Assembly: GCA_017540565.1 (NCBI GenBank)
Contig: JAFYAU010000045.1
Location: forward strand, 1-46,753
DNA: 46,753 bases
From: Oscillospiraceae bacterium
GTDB taxonomy: Bacteria > Bacillota > Clostridia > Oscillospirales > Oscillospiraceae
Reading direction: 5' to 3'
A program made the translations under genes and the position numbers. The notes beneath the pieces were generated by a model. It was not told the DNA's origin. It saw only the letters and a program-made list of their open reading frames with translations, and searched no databases. This document shows positions 1 to 7,853 of the stretch, piece after piece (the first letter of the stretch is position 1; the number at the start of each line of letters is the position of its first letter).

Positions 1-162
1 CGGCCTCCCGTTGTCATGGCAATAATACGGATCCAACCGTTCATACAGCCATTCATAGTCCATCACTTTTTCTATTTTCCTCAGCAGATGATCCTTCGGT
101 ACCAAGGCATCGATGTCTGTGATCACCGCGTCTCGCCGTGCGTCTTTTCTCCATTCTTCCAT
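1..162 (-). CDS. IS1182-family transposase, N-terminal part (runs off the window)
   Basis: The minus strand from position 162 is open for 54 codons to the window edge and starts with an ATG after a purine-rich stretch. The peptide has the recognisable start of IS1182/IS5-group DDE transposases: a segment reading DHLLRKIEKVMDYEWLYE followed by YCHDNGRP, which in the family is the N-terminal DUF772 region ahead of the catalytic core. The catalytic DDE residues lie outside the window, so completeness cannot be judged. It is transcribed in the same direction as the PurN-like gene but separated from it by a 15-bp hairpin. The family call rests on the N-terminal motif alone. Confidence 0.75.
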   Translation of the reverse strand, partial: MEEWRKDARRDAVITDIDALVPKDHLLRKIEKVMDYEWLYERLDPYYCHDNGRP

Positions 163-225
163 GACTTCGCCCCCGTTTCTATTTTACCAGAAACGAGGGC
201 GCTAGCATAGTTTTTTGACAGACTG

Positions 226-260
226 AACCGGCTGCGTTTCATTCCGAAACGCAGCCGGTT
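226..260. terminator. perfect 15-bp stem-loop between transposase and purN-like gene
   Basis: Arms 226-240 and 246-260 pair perfectly around a 5-nt loop. It lies just after the stop of the minus-strand PurN-like gene. The T-richer flank is on the plus strand, so as a minus-strand terminator it lacks a good U tract. Its strength and position still suggest termination or insulation. Confidence 0.6.
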
Positions 261-270
261 TTCCTTGTTG

Positions 271-897
271 CTATTCCTCGATTAGCAGCCGGTCTCCGCT
301 GAGGACCAGTTTGCCCGAGCAGTAGAGGTTGATGGCTTTGATCAGCACATCCCATTCGCCTTTTTCCATGATGCGGCGCTGGAGTGAATCCACCGTGTCG
401 TCCTGTTTCACTTCCACGGGTGTCTGCAGGATGATCTTGGCATTCTCCGGCAGATCGGTGACGAGAAGAGCACTGGCGCCGGTGATGCGCACGCCGGCCT
501 CTATGGCCTCCTTCGCGGCGCGGATCCCCGGATACAGCGGCCCGTAGAAGGCAGGCAGCAGGGAGGGATGGGTAAAGATGATGCGTTCCTTGTACGCACG
601 GAAGAACTGGATCTCAAGCCAGTGATTCAGACCGGCGAGTACGACGAGATCGATATCCAGATCCTGGAGTTTCTTTATGATGGCCTCCGTAAAGGACGAA
701 CGGTTCGGGAAGATGGAATAGTCCACCACCGTGGTGGGGATGTTTGCAAACTGTGCCCGCTGCAGCGCATAGGCGTCGGGTACGGATGAAATGACCTCGC
801 AAAGCTCGCAGCTGCCGAGCTCTCCGAACAGCGCGGCATCCAGAATGGCCTGCAGGTTGGCTCCGCCGCCGGAAACCAGAATTGCGGTTCTGACCAA
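271..897 (-). CDS. purN: PurN-like phosphoribosylglycinamide formyltransferase with altered active-site positions
   Basis: PurN transfers a formyl group from 10-formyl-THF to GAR in cytosolic purine synthesis. This 208-aa protein has the family length, the N-terminal SGGGANLQAI phosphate-binding loop and the HPSLLPAF motif. I chose the TTG start at 897 because AAGGGGG lies 8 nt upstream and a promoter at 930-958 would begin transcription below the longer ORF start at 945. The catalytic triad is not fully kept. In E. coli PurN the motif reads NIHPSLLP with Asn106 and His108; here it is FTHPSLLP, so His is kept (about residue 110) but Asn is replaced by Phe. The downstream segment VTDLPENAKIILQ has Glu where the family has catalytic Asp144. 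No other purine gene is nearby. It is a divergent member whose activity as PurN is uncertain. Confidence 0.75.
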   Translation of the reverse strand: MVRTAILVSGGGANLQAILDAALFGELGSCELCEVISSVPDAYALQRAQFANIPTTVVDYSIFPNRSSFTEAIIKKLQDLDIDLVVLAGLNHWLEIQFFRAYKERIIFTHPSLLPAFYGPLYPGIRAAKEAIEAGVRITGASALLVTDLPENAKIILQTPVEVKQDDTVDSLQRRIMEKGEWDVLIKAINLYCSGKLVLSGDRLLIEE

Positions 898-929
898 GGA
901 TATGGCCCCCTTTATAGTGTGCTGACAAC

Positions 930-958
930 AATATATAGTATTCAATCCCGTTTTTCAA
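930..958 (-). promoter_or_regulatory. promoter for the purN-like gene
   Basis: On the minus strand a TTGAAA (953-958) and a TATATT (930-935) are separated by 17 bp. The predicted transcript start, near 923, precedes the TTG start at 897 and supports that start choice. Confidence 0.55.
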
Positions 959-988
959 CCGGTTTCCGGCAAAAATGCGGGCGGTTCG

Positions 989-1017
989 TTGTATTTTCAG
1001 ATTCCATGGGATAGAAT
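989..1017 (+). promoter_or_regulatory. promoter for ygiQ
   Basis: TTGTAT (989-994) and TAGAAT (1012-1017) are 17 bp apart, 31 bp ahead of the ygiQ ATG. Confidence 0.5.
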
Positions 1018-1047
1018 GAAGAAAAACCTGGAATTCAGGGGGACGCC

Positions 1048-2964
1048 ATGGCTGACAGACTGGATTTTCTGCCCGTTTCAAAACAGGATATGGAAGACCG
1101 GGGATGGTGGTATTACGATTATCTGGTCGTCACCGGGGATGCCTATGTGGACCATCCCAGTTTCGGCGCGGCTGTCATCAGCCGGGTACTGGAGGCGGCA
1201 GGGTATCGCGTGGCGGTGCTTTCACAGCCGGACTGGCACAGCCCGAAGGCGTTCGAAGAGATGGGACGGCCGAGATATGCGGTGATGATCGGCGCGGGGA
1301 ATCTGGACAGCATGGTGGCCCACTATACCGCGTCGAGGAAGCGGAGGGGCGACGATGTGTATTCTCCAGGCAGACGCGCGGGGCGCCGTCCGGATCACGC
1401 CGTGATCGTTTACGCGAACCGGGCCAAGGAGGCGTTCCCTGACGTTCCCGTGGTGATCGGGGGCATGGAGGCGAGTCTCCGGCGGTTCGCCCATTACGAT
1501 TACTGGGAGGACAGGGTGCGCCGCAGCGTGCTGGAGGATTCCGGAGCAGACCTGCTGGTATACGGCATGGGGGAGACGGCCACGCTTGCCATCGCCGCGG
1601 GCCTTTCCAGAGGGCGGAAGCCGTCGGACATGCGGGACATCCGCGGAACCGGATATCTGACCGACGATCCGTCCTCCTGCGCCTTTCCTCATGTCACATG
1701 CCCTTCTTTCGAAGAGGTCTTCCGGGATAAAAAAGCGTATGCGGAAGCCAACCGCATCCAGTACGACGAGCATGATCCCGTGCGGGGGAAGGCCATCGTG
1801 CAGAAAACGGGTGACCGGTGGCTGGTGATCAATCCGCCGCAGATGCCGCTGACGACAGAGGAGTTCGACCGGGTATCGGAACTGCCGTATGCGAGGCTGC
1901 CGCATCCGGATTACGACTCCATGGGGGGAGTGCCGGCTATTGAGGAAGTTCGCTTCTCCATTATCCACAACCGCGGCTGCTTCGGCGCGTGCAATTTCTG
2001 CTCTCTTGCGTTCCATCAGGGCAGGATGATCACCTGCCGCAGCGAGGAGTCGGTGCTCCGCGAGGCGGAACTGCTGACAAAGCTGCCGGATTTCAAGGGA
2101 TACATCCACGACGTGGGAGGCCCAACGGCAAATTTCCGTCATACTTCATGCGAAAAGCAGAAGAAATACGGCCTGTGCAAGGGAAAGAACTGCCTGACGC
2201 CGGAACCCTGCCGAAGCCTGAACGCCGACCATTCCGATTATCTGCGCCTGCTCCGCAGGCTGCGGGAGATCCCCGGAGTGAAGAAGGTCTTCGTGCGCTC
2301 CGGGATCCGCTTCGACTATCTGATGCTGGACCGGACAGAGTTCTTCTCCGAACTGGTAAGGCACCATATCTCGGGGCAGCTGAAGGTGGCTCCGGAGCAC
2401 TGTATCGACAAGGTGCTGGACTATATGGGGAAACCTCACAACGAGGTGTACGAGCGTTTTCAGCAGAGGTACGCCCGGCTCAACACGAAGTACGACAAGG
2501 AACAGTACCTGGTGCCCTACCTGATCTCCTCGCATCCCGGAAGCACGCTGGCTGACGCGGTGCGTCTGGCGGAGTATCTGAACCGCACGGGACGCCAGCC
2601 GGAGCAGGTGCAGGATTTCTACCCCACGCCCGGGACGCTGTCCACCTGCATGTACTATACCGGGATCGATCCTCGCACAATGAAACCGGTCTATGTGGCC
2701 CGCTCCCCGAAGGAGAAGGCCATGCAGCGCGCCCTGCTTCAGTGGAAACGCCCGGAAAAAAGGGAACTCGTTCTTGAAGCGCTGAGGCTCACCGGCAGGA
2801 CGGACCTGATCGGCTGGGGCAAGGAATGCCTGATCCGTCCGGAAAAACGGACGGGGACCCGCCCTGATCAGGGTAAAGCGGTCAGAGAAGGTCCGGCGCA
2901 GAGACCGGAAAGGAAGAAGGGCAGGAAGCCGGCCCAGGGAAGAACGGGGAAACGGCGGAGATAG
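1048..2964 (+). CDS. YgiQ family radical SAM protein
   Basis: A 638-aa protein matching the YgiQ/UPF0313 family. It begins with the DYLVVTGDAYVDHPSFG segment typical of the N-terminal cobalamin-binding-like domain. It carries the radical SAM cluster CFGACNFC (Cys311, Cys315, Cys318), which would hold a 4Fe-4S cluster that cleaves S-adenosylmethionine. A further Cys-rich stretch (about residues 370-395) resembles the extra conserved cysteines of the family. The C-terminus is a basic, low-complexity tail rich in Arg, Lys and Gly, probably disordered. The ATG follows CAGGGGGAC. The substrate of YgiQ proteins is not established, so only the family call is firm. Confidence 0.92.
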   Translation: MADRLDFLPVSKQDMEDRGWWYYDYLVVTGDAYVDHPSFGAAVISRVLEAAGYRVAVLSQPDWHSPKAFEEMGRPRYAVMIGAGNLDSMVAHYTASRKRRGDDVYSPGRRAGRRPDHAVIVYANRAKEAFPDVPVVIGGMEASLRRFAHYDYWEDRVRRSVLEDSGADLLVYGMGETATLAIAAGLSRGRKPSDMRDIRGTGYLTDDPSSCAFPHVTCPSFEEVFRDKKAYAEANRIQYDEHDPVRGKAIVQKTGDRWLVINPPQMPLTTEEFDRVSELPYARLPHPDYDSMGGVPAIEEVRFSIIHNRGCFGACNFCSLAFHQGRMITCRSEESVLREAELLTKLPDFKGYIHDVGGPTANFRHTSCEKQKKYGLCKGKNCLTPEPCRSLNADHSDYLRLLRRLREIPGVKKVFVRSGIRFDYLMLDRTEFFSELVRHHISGQLKVAPEHCIDKVLDYMGKPHNEVYERFQQRYARLNTKYDKEQYLVPYLISSHPGSTLADAVRLAEYLNRTGRQPEQVQDFYPTPGTLSTCMYYTGIDPRTMKPVYVARSPKEKAMQRALLQWKRPEKRELVLEALRLTGRTDLIGWGKECLIRPEKRTGTRPDQGKAVREGPAQRPERKKGRKPAQGRTGKRRR

Positions 2965-2983
2965 CGGCAGAAGGAAAAGAGAA

Positions 2984-3016
2984 CGGCGCCGGCCTCTGGG
3001 AACGAGGCCGGCGCCG
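2984..3016 (-). terminator. terminator between convergent ygiQ and DUF2156 genes
   Basis: A perfect 13-bp GC-rich stem (2984-2996 with 3004-3016). On the minus strand it is followed by a T-rich run (TTCTCTTTTCCTT), so it ends the DUF2156 transcript and may also stop ygiQ. Confidence 0.75.
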
Positions 3017-3023
3017 GAATGCG

Positions 3024-3905
3024 TCACGGGATAGTGATGAGATATTTGTTCAGCAGCCGCTCGGGAAGGTAGGCAAGTTTTGCCTTGCGAAGGCCGGGAT
3101 CGCCGTTGTCGTCCTCCCGGTTGATCCACTGTACGGAGCCGTCTCCGGCATACATGGCGGAATACCGGTTCACGACCATCTGATAGGCGCCCTTTTCCTC
3201 GCGCAGCGCTTTTTCCAGATGTACGTACAGCGTATCTCCGATGACTTCGCCGAAGGCAAAGCCGAAGAGGCGGCCGTTCTCGGACAGCATGCCGCCGGAA
3301 AGAGGGCAGACGTCCAGATGCTGCAGGACGTCGAGAGCCATCAGATCCTCCGTGCGCTTCACCGGATCGACGGAGGGGTCGAGGATGAAATGTTCATTCA
3401 GAAAATCCATCACCGCAGGCAGATCCGCGGGAGTGACGGGATCGAATGTCCAGCCCGGGTGATTGCGGCGGAACTGGCTCATCTGGTTGCGCTGCCCGCT
3501 GAGCCGTCTTCCCGCCATAGTCACGAGAGAGTCTGCCCGGTAGAGATAATCCGAATAGTCCCGCTGAAGGGTCACCGTGCATCCTGGGTACATGCGTTCG
3601 AACATCTCTACATGGGACTCCGGTATGGTGGTGAAGCAGATGGGACCGCTGCCCTTGTTTTCTTTTACAAGACGGTCCACGGCTTTCGCGTGATCCCGGC
3701 TGACGGGAAGAGCATAATGGGGCGTGGAGGAATCGTCGTGGAGACAGATGAACAGGGAATCGCCGTCGGTATGGTATTCCATGCGGCAGTATTCCCGCCA
3801 CATCAGCAGGCATCCCGGCGTGGGATCGCACTCACGGCCGGTAAGAAACGGCAGGAAGGATCTGAGACAGTCCGCGTCCTGCCACGTGAGCTTCTGAAAA
3901 AGCAT
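3024..3905 (-). CDS. DUF2156 domain protein
   Basis: A 293-aa protein that resembles DUF2156 proteins, the GNAT-like fold shared with the C-terminal half of phosphatidylglycerol lysyltransferase MprF. Supporting segments are FLTGRECDPTPGCLLMWREY near the N-terminus, the central QMSQFRRNHPGW block and the C-terminal QWINREDDNGDPGLRKAKLAYLP, written here in part. It has no membrane segments, so unlike MprF it is a soluble, stand-alone domain. I moved the start to the ATG at 3905, three codons inside the longest ORF, because AAGGGTGA sits 5 nt upstream. Its acceptor substrate is unknown. Confidence 0.8.
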   Translation of the reverse strand: MLFQKLTWQDADCLRSFLPFLTGRECDPTPGCLLMWREYCRMEYHTDGDSLFICLHDDSSTPHYALPVSRDHAKAVDRLVKENKGSGPICFTTIPESHVEMFERMYPGCTVTLQRDYSDYLYRADSLVTMAGRRLSGQRNQMSQFRRNHPGWTFDPVTPADLPAVMDFLNEHFILDPSVDPVKRTEDLMALDVLQHLDVCPLSGGMLSENGRLFGFAFGEVIGDTLYVHLEKALREEKGAYQMVVNRYSAMYAGDGSVQWINREDDNGDPGLRKAKLAYLPERLLNKYLITIP

Positions 3906-3955
3906 TTGATTCACCCTTGTAGATCAGCAAAAATTGCTAATAGTCATTATTTCCT

Positions 3956-3961
3956 ATTATA
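3956..3961 (-). promoter_or_regulatory. -10 element upstream of the DUF2156 gene
   Basis: A TATAAT on the minus strand, 50 bp ahead of the start. No convincing -35 is seen. Confidence 0.4.
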
Positions 3962-4101
3962 CCACCGATTGGACGGATTGTATCCTGTTTTCCGAAAATT
4001 CATGATTTCACGGAGATGTTCCTTCATGCGGTGAAACGCTCTTGTTTTCCGGAAAGAATGCGAGTAGAATGCGTCCTGAACGTTCAGAGAGGAGGCAGCC
4101 G

Positions 4102-5487
4102 ATGGAAGCGCATGTCAGGCACCGTACGGAAGTACATATGACGGAAGGCGATCCCCGCAGAGTGATCGTCTCTTTTGCGCTGCCCGTTCTCCTCAGCCAG
4201 CTGTTTCAGCAGCTGTACAGCACGGCGGACACCTGGATCGTCGGACACTTCCGCGGGACGGAGGCCCTGGCGGCGGTAAGCTCCTCGGGGAGCCTGACGT
4301 TCCTTATGATCAGTTTCTTCGTGGGGACGTCCATGGGAGCCGGCGTGGTGATCAGCCGGTATTTCGGCGCCAGGGAATCCGCGAAGACATCCCGTGCCGT
4401 TCACACCACTGTCCTGCTGTCGCTCATCATGGGTGCGTTCCTGACCGCTTTCGGAGTTGCGGCGACCCCGGTCCTCCTGCGCTGGATGGGGACGGATCCG
4501 GACGTGCTTCCCCAGTCGATCATCTATTTCAGATACATCTTCCTTGGGTCCATCCCGATGGTGATGTACAATTCTCTGCGCGGCATCATGAGCGCGGTAG
4601 GGGACAGCCGGCGCCCGCTGTATTATCTCATCCTCTCCTCCGTCCTGAACATACTGCTGGACGCGCTGTTCGTCGGCGTGTTCCGCTGGGGCGTATGGGC
4701 GGCCGCCGTGGCGACGGCGCTGTCACAGGCCGTCAGCGCGGTCCTGTGCCTGATCCAGCTCCTGAAGAAGGGGAACGTCTACACGCTTTCCGCGGACAGG
4801 ATGAGGATCGACGGACCTCTCGTCAGGGAGATCCTGCGCTACGGGCTGCCCTCCGGCGTCCAGAATTCCGTGATCGCGATCGCCAACGTTCTGGTGCAGG
4901 CCAACATCAACAGCTTCGGCAAGCTGGCCATGGCCGCCTGCGGAGCGTATTCCAAGATCGAAGGCTTCGCGTTCCTGCCCATCACCAGCTTCTCAATGGC
5001 TCTGACCACGTTCATCGGACAGAATCTCGGAGCGAAGGAGTATGACAGAGCCCGCCGGGGCGCCCGCTTCGGACTGACCATGGGGGTGGCCATGGCGGAG
5101 CTCATCGGTGTCGCCGTCTTCGCGCTGGCCCCGCTGATGATACGTACGTTTGACCAGAATCCGGAGGTCGTCGCGATAGGAACCATGCAGGCCAGGATCG
5201 AGGCCCCGTTCTACTGCCTGCTCGCACTGTCGCACTGTGTTTCCGGCGTCTGCCGCGGCTGCGGCAGGGCGTCCGTACCGATGTACGTCATGCTGAGCGT
5301 GTGGTGCGTTTTCCGCATCATCTATATCACGGCGGCCATGCACATCCGCCACGTCATCTGGCTCCTGTTCTGCGCCTATCCGCTGACCTGGTTCATCAGT
5401 TCGGTCATTTTCATGATCTATTATCTGAAGTCGGACTGGGTGCACGGCTTTGAGAAAAAGACCGGCGGGGCGGAGAGAAGCGAATGA
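4102..5487 (+). CDS. MATE family efflux transporter
   Basis: A 461-aa polytopic membrane protein of the MATE family, which exports drugs or metabolites in exchange for Na+ or H+. Family marks are the SFALPVLLSQLFQQLYSTADT segment in helix 1 (quoted in part), IVGHF, and the internally repeated second half starting near REILRYGLPSGVQN. About 12 hydrophobic segments are visible and the length is normal. The start at 4102 is preferred over the longest ORF (4042) because AGAGGAGG lies 6 nt ahead. It is transcribed divergently from the DUF2156 gene and is probably monocistronic, since a tRNA promoter follows. Substrate unknown. Confidence 0.9.
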   Translation: MEAHVRHRTEVHMTEGDPRRVIVSFALPVLLSQLFQQLYSTADTWIVGHFRGTEALAAVSSSGSLTFLMISFFVGTSMGAGVVISRYFGARESAKTSRAVHTTVLLSLIMGAFLTAFGVAATPVLLRWMGTDPDVLPQSIIYFRYIFLGSIPMVMYNSLRGIMSAVGDSRRPLYYLILSSVLNILLDALFVGVFRWGVWAAAVATALSQAVSAVLCLIQLLKKGNVYTLSADRMRIDGPLVREILRYGLPSGVQNSVIAIANVLVQANINSFGKLAMAACGAYSKIEGFAFLPITSFSMALTTFIGQNLGAKEYDRARRGARFGLTMGVAMAELIGVAVFALAPLMIRTFDQNPEVVAIGTMQARIEAPFYCLLALSHCVSGVCRGCGRASVPMYVMLSVWCVFRIIYITAAMHIRHVIWLLFCAYPLTWFISSVIFMIYYLKSDWVHGFEKKTGGAERSE

Positions 5488-5541
5488 GCATTTCCGCCTG
5501 CAGGAAGGAGTCCCCGGGACCAGGCGAAGGGCAAATATGTG

Positions 5542-5570
5542 TTGACAAAACATGGGCACCATGCTAATAT
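5542..5570 (+). promoter_or_regulatory. promoter of the tRNA-Ser pair
   Basis: A consensus TTGACA (5542-5547), 17-bp spacer, and TAATAT (5565-5570), 19 bp before the first tRNA. Confidence 0.75.
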
Positions 5571-5589
5571 AAACGGGCGTTTGAGATGT

Positions 5590-5678
5590 GGAGAGATACC
5601 GAAGCGGTCATAACGGAGCGGTCTTGAAAACCGTCGTACGGCAACGTACCGTGGGTTCGAATCCCACTCTCTCCGCCA
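5590..5678 (+). tRNA. tRNA-Ser (anticodon TGA)
   Basis: An 89-nt class II tRNA. The acceptor stem GGAGAGA pairs with TCTCTCC, followed by G and an encoded CCA. The anticodon loop reads CTTGAAAA. A long variable arm and the GGTTCGAATCC T-arm are present. Confidence 0.96.
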
Positions 5679-5693
5679 TTTTAATACCGTTAT

Positions 5694-5785
5694 GGAGAAG
5701 TACCCAAGAGGCCGAAGGGGCTCCCCTGCTAAGGGAGTAGACGTCTAAACCGCGTGCGAGGGTTCAAATCCCTCCTTCTCCGCCA
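5694..5785 (+). tRNA. tRNA-Ser (anticodon GCT), prophage integration site
   Basis: A 92-nt class II tRNA with acceptor stem GGAGAAG/CTTCTCC, anticodon loop CTGCTAA, a long variable arm and an encoded CCA. Its last 27 nt (5759-5785) belong to the attL repeat. The prophage therefore keeps the tRNA intact, because the phage copy of the att core restores the 3' end. Confidence 0.96.
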
Positions 5786-5787
5786 AA
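5759..5787 (+). other. attL core repeat (29 bp)
   Basis: Identical to 36354-36382. It starts AGGGTTCAAATC and ends CTCCGCCAAA, covering the T arm, acceptor strand and CCA of tRNA-Ser(GCT) plus two bases. The flanking bases differ at both ends. Confidence 0.93.
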
Positions 5788-5791
5788 TGGG

Positions 5792-5825
5792 AAACCCGCA
5801 GAACTGTTAGGTTTTGCGGGTTTTT
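5792..5825 (+). terminator. phage-supplied terminator for the tRNA-Ser operon
   Basis: AAACCCGCA pairs with TGCGGGTTT around a 14-nt loop and runs into a T tract. It lies just inside attL and replaces the original chromosomal terminator, which the insertion moved to 36381-36420. Confidence 0.75.
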
Positions 5826-5888
5826 CCTTATTTTATGCGGGTTTGCGGGCTTTTCAATTTTAGCCGTTAGTCTGCAATATTGGACGAT

Positions 5889-5930
5889 TGCAGTAATTTT
5901 CGGACTGCAAATTACTGCAAAATTACTGCA
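5889..5930. repeat. candidate integrase arm-binding repeats, left end
   Basis: Two perfect ATTACTGCA units lie at 5911-5930, with a shorter ACTGCA copy just before them (5904-5909) and one inverted copy (TGCAGTAAT) at 5889-5897. The 20-bp block 5911-5930 recurs exactly at 36286-36305. TTTTCGGACT (5897-5906) recurs inverted at 36309-36318. Confidence 0.6.
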
Positions 5931-5943
5931 AAATGTGCCGTCT

Positions 5944-6963
5944 TCAGCGGGAGCCGTTGAAGGCGGCCATCATGCTGTCCTGCCAGCGGGAGCGGTCCGC
6001 CTGGGCGATGTGCAGGTACCGGGCCTTGATCGTGGCGTCGTTGGCCCAGCCGCCGATCTCCATCAGGACCTGCATAGGCACGTTGGCCATGTATCCGACA
6101 GATATGAAACTGTGCCGGAGACCGTGGATCCCGACGGCAGGAAGGCCGTGCTTCTCGCACAGGGCGTTGATCCTCTTGCGCAGCGTCTCCGGGTTGATAT
6201 CCAGGACGAGTGCCTCCGGATCCGCGCCGGCGGCCATCGGACGGAGCAGCTCCTGAAGCCGGTCGCACATGGGAACGGTCCTCCGGGAGGTGGCGTTCTT
6301 CGTGGTGTCCTTCCGCACGAAGCGGTTCTCCGTATCCGGAACGAGAGCACCGCGCACGTGGATCAGCTTCTTCTTTACGTCCAGATCCTTCCACCGGAGG
6401 GCGAGAAGCTCGCTGCGGCGCAGTGACCACAGACCCAGAAGGCAGGGGATCTCGATATCCGTCCCGCGGATCGCGTCGAGGAAGGCGGGCAGCTCGTCGG
6501 GGGACAGGAACGGGTGCTCGTTGGGAACGACCTGCGGCGTCTGCACGCTGATCCGCGTGCCGGTCTCGTCCGCCAGCACGGACAGGACCAGACCGACGGC
6601 GTTCTTCAGCGTCTTCGGAGAGCACAGCCTTGCCTCTGTGTTCACGGCTTTCTGGAGCGTCTTCCGGTCGAGCTTCCGGACCGGAATATCCATGATGTCC
6701 TGGAAGCGGTTCCGCTGCAGGATACGGTAGCCGCGCACGGTGGACACGGAAAGAACGTTTTCCTTCCGGGAGATGTAGCTGTCAATCGCCTGGGACAGGG
6801 TGCGCTGGCTGTCGGAAGCGGCTGCCACGAGGCCGGCCTTCAGCTCCATGGCTCTGGCCAGGCACGTGGCTTCGTCCTCGGCGGACACGTAGTGGCGCTG
6901 ACCGGCGACCATGATCTGGCAGGACCACCGCTCCCCGCGTTTGATTGCCTTTGGCGTTTTCAT
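5944..6963 (-). CDS. Phage tyrosine recombinase (integrase)
   Basis: A 339-aa integrase. The N-terminal arm-binding region is about residues 1-55, the SAM-like core-binding domain about 55-150 and the catalytic domain 150-335. The active-site signature is complete: Arg182 in SLRRSELLAL, His280-x-x-Arg283 in HGLRHS, Trp306 in GGW and nucleophile Tyr316 in KARYLH. It would recombine the tRNA-Ser(GCT) 3' end with the phage att site. The gene lies beside attL and is transcribed toward it, the usual arrangement. No excisionase is recognised next to it. Confidence 0.95.
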   Translation of the reverse strand: MKTPKAIKRGERWSCQIMVAGQRHYVSAEDEATCLARAMELKAGLVAAASDSQRTLSQAIDSYISRKENVLSVSTVRGYRILQRNRFQDIMDIPVRKLDRKTLQKAVNTEARLCSPKTLKNAVGLVLSVLADETGTRISVQTPQVVPNEHPFLSPDELPAFLDAIRGTDIEIPCLLGLWSLRRSELLALRWKDLDVKKKLIHVRGALVPDTENRFVRKDTTKNATSRRTVPMCDRLQELLRPMAAGADPEALVLDINPETLRKRINALCEKHGLPAVGIHGLRHSFISVGYMANVPMQVLMEIGGWANDATIKARYLHIAQADRSRWQDSMMAAFNGSR

Positions 6964-7010
6964 TGGTGCACCTCAAATAGTTACAATTTGTTTCAGAAGT
7001 TGTATTTTCC

Positions 7011-7040
7011 TTGACTTAGAGGATAACGGAAGGGTATGAT
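7011..7040 (+). promoter_or_regulatory. promoter of the HigB-HigA-SecB-like operon
   Basis: TTGACT (7011-7016) and TATGAT (7035-7040) with an 18-bp spacer. Confidence 0.55.
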
Positions 7041-7048
7041 GATAAAAA

Positions 7049-7064
7049 ATAACATAAATGTTAT
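7049..7064. promoter_or_regulatory. palindromic operator of the toxin-antitoxin operon
   Basis: A perfect inverted repeat, ATAACAT-AA-ATGTTAT. It overlaps or directly follows the predicted transcript start, about 30 bp before the toxin start codon. This fits autorepression by the HTH antitoxin, as in other HigBA operons. Confidence 0.6.
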
Positions 7065-7095
7065 ATTTTCGCTTCTTTGGTGGTGATGCGGTGCT

Positions 7096-7452
7096 ATGTA
7101 TGAAGTGGAATTGTACAAAACAGAAAGAGACAACTGCCCCTTATTGGAATATTTAATGGAACTTCGGAAGAAACACCAATCACGAGAGCTTGCCAAAATA
7201 GAAGAGGCAAAGAGAAGACTTGAAAAATATGGAATGGATGTGAACAACCATTACCCTCATATGATACGAAATCTACAAGAAGGAGTTTGGGAATTGAGAC
7301 CGGGAAACAACCGTGTCTTTTTCTTTCACTTTACCGGCAATAAATTTGTGCTTCTTCATGCGTACAAGAAGGAGAGCCCAAAAACTCCCGAAAATGAACT
7401 AAAAAAAGCAATCAATGAGATGAAAGACTATAAAAGGAGGAACCGTGGATGA
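7096..7452 (+). CDS. higB: HigB/Gp49-type toxin (RelE superfamily)
   Basis: A 118-aa basic protein of the phage Gp49-like/HigB family, mRNA interferases that cleave messages on the ribosome. The typical core is NLQEGVWELRPGNNRVFFFHF, followed by FVLLHAYKKESPKTPENEL, where the Arg of WELR and the K-rich K(K)xSxKTP segment are family hallmarks. The toxin precedes the antitoxin, the inverted order characteristic of HigBA, and their reading frames overlap by 4 nt (ATGA). The AT-rich composition contrasts with the flanking phage genes, suggesting separate acquisition. The ribosome binding site is weak, consistent with low toxin translation. Confidence 0.88.
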   Translation: MYEVELYKTERDNCPLLEYLMELRKKHQSRELAKIEEAKRRLEKYGMDVNNHYPHMIRNLQEGVWELRPGNNRVFFFHFTGNKFVLLHAYKKESPKTPENELKKAINEMKDYKRRNRG

Positions 7453-7836
7453 AACCGTATACGTTTGAAGAAATGTGGGAAGAACTGAAAAACAGCGGTA
7501 CAGAAGAAGAACGCAAAACTATGGTAGAAGCTGAAATGCTGGCAAATATCATCCACGAAGTATCCGAAGCGCGCATCAAAGCGGGACTGACGCAGGCACA
7601 ACTCGCAGAGAAATGTGGAATGAAGCAATCTGCCATCGCCAGATTCGAGAATCTCAGTGTCATGCCGAAACTGGATACCGTTGTAAAAATAGCGGCAAGC
7701 CTCAGCCTTAATATGGAGATCAAGCCGGAAGAAGAACCAGAAACAGAAGGAACACAGATAGTTTATCTATATAGAGGGACAGAGGATGGAAAATATAGCT
7801 GGGAAAATCCGCAGAGTGTAAATGAGGGGAAAATTC
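7449..7836 (+). other. translationally coupled HigA start region within the TAC operon
   Basis: The HigA start overlaps the HigB stop as ATGA, and the SecB-like start at 7837 lies inside the HigA 3' end. All three genes are therefore coupled on one message. Confidence 0.6.
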
Positions 7837-7853
7837 ATGAATACGTTGGGTGA
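7449..7853 (+). CDS. higA: HigA-type XRE antitoxin with a chaperone-addiction-like tail
   Basis: A 134-aa protein with an XRE helix-turn-helix at about residues 36-90 (LTQAQLAEKCGMKQSAIARFE). It should bind and neutralise HigB and repress the operon at 7049-7064. After the HTH a Glu-rich linker (92-102) leads to a 30-residue tail rich in aromatics (IVYLYRG at about 104-110, YSWENPQ at 116-122). In toxin-antitoxin-chaperone systems such a tail is the chaperone-addiction (ChAD) segment, which makes antitoxin stability depend on a SecB-like chaperone. The next gene encodes exactly such a protein. The ChAD assignment is inferred from position and composition. Confidence 0.87.
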   Translation: MKPYTFEEMWEELKNSGTEEERKTMVEAEMLANIIHEVSEARIKAGLTQAQLAEKCGMKQSAIARFENLSVMPKLDTVVKIAASLSLNMEIKPEEEPETEGTQIVYLYRGTEDGKYSWENPQSVNEGKIHEYVG

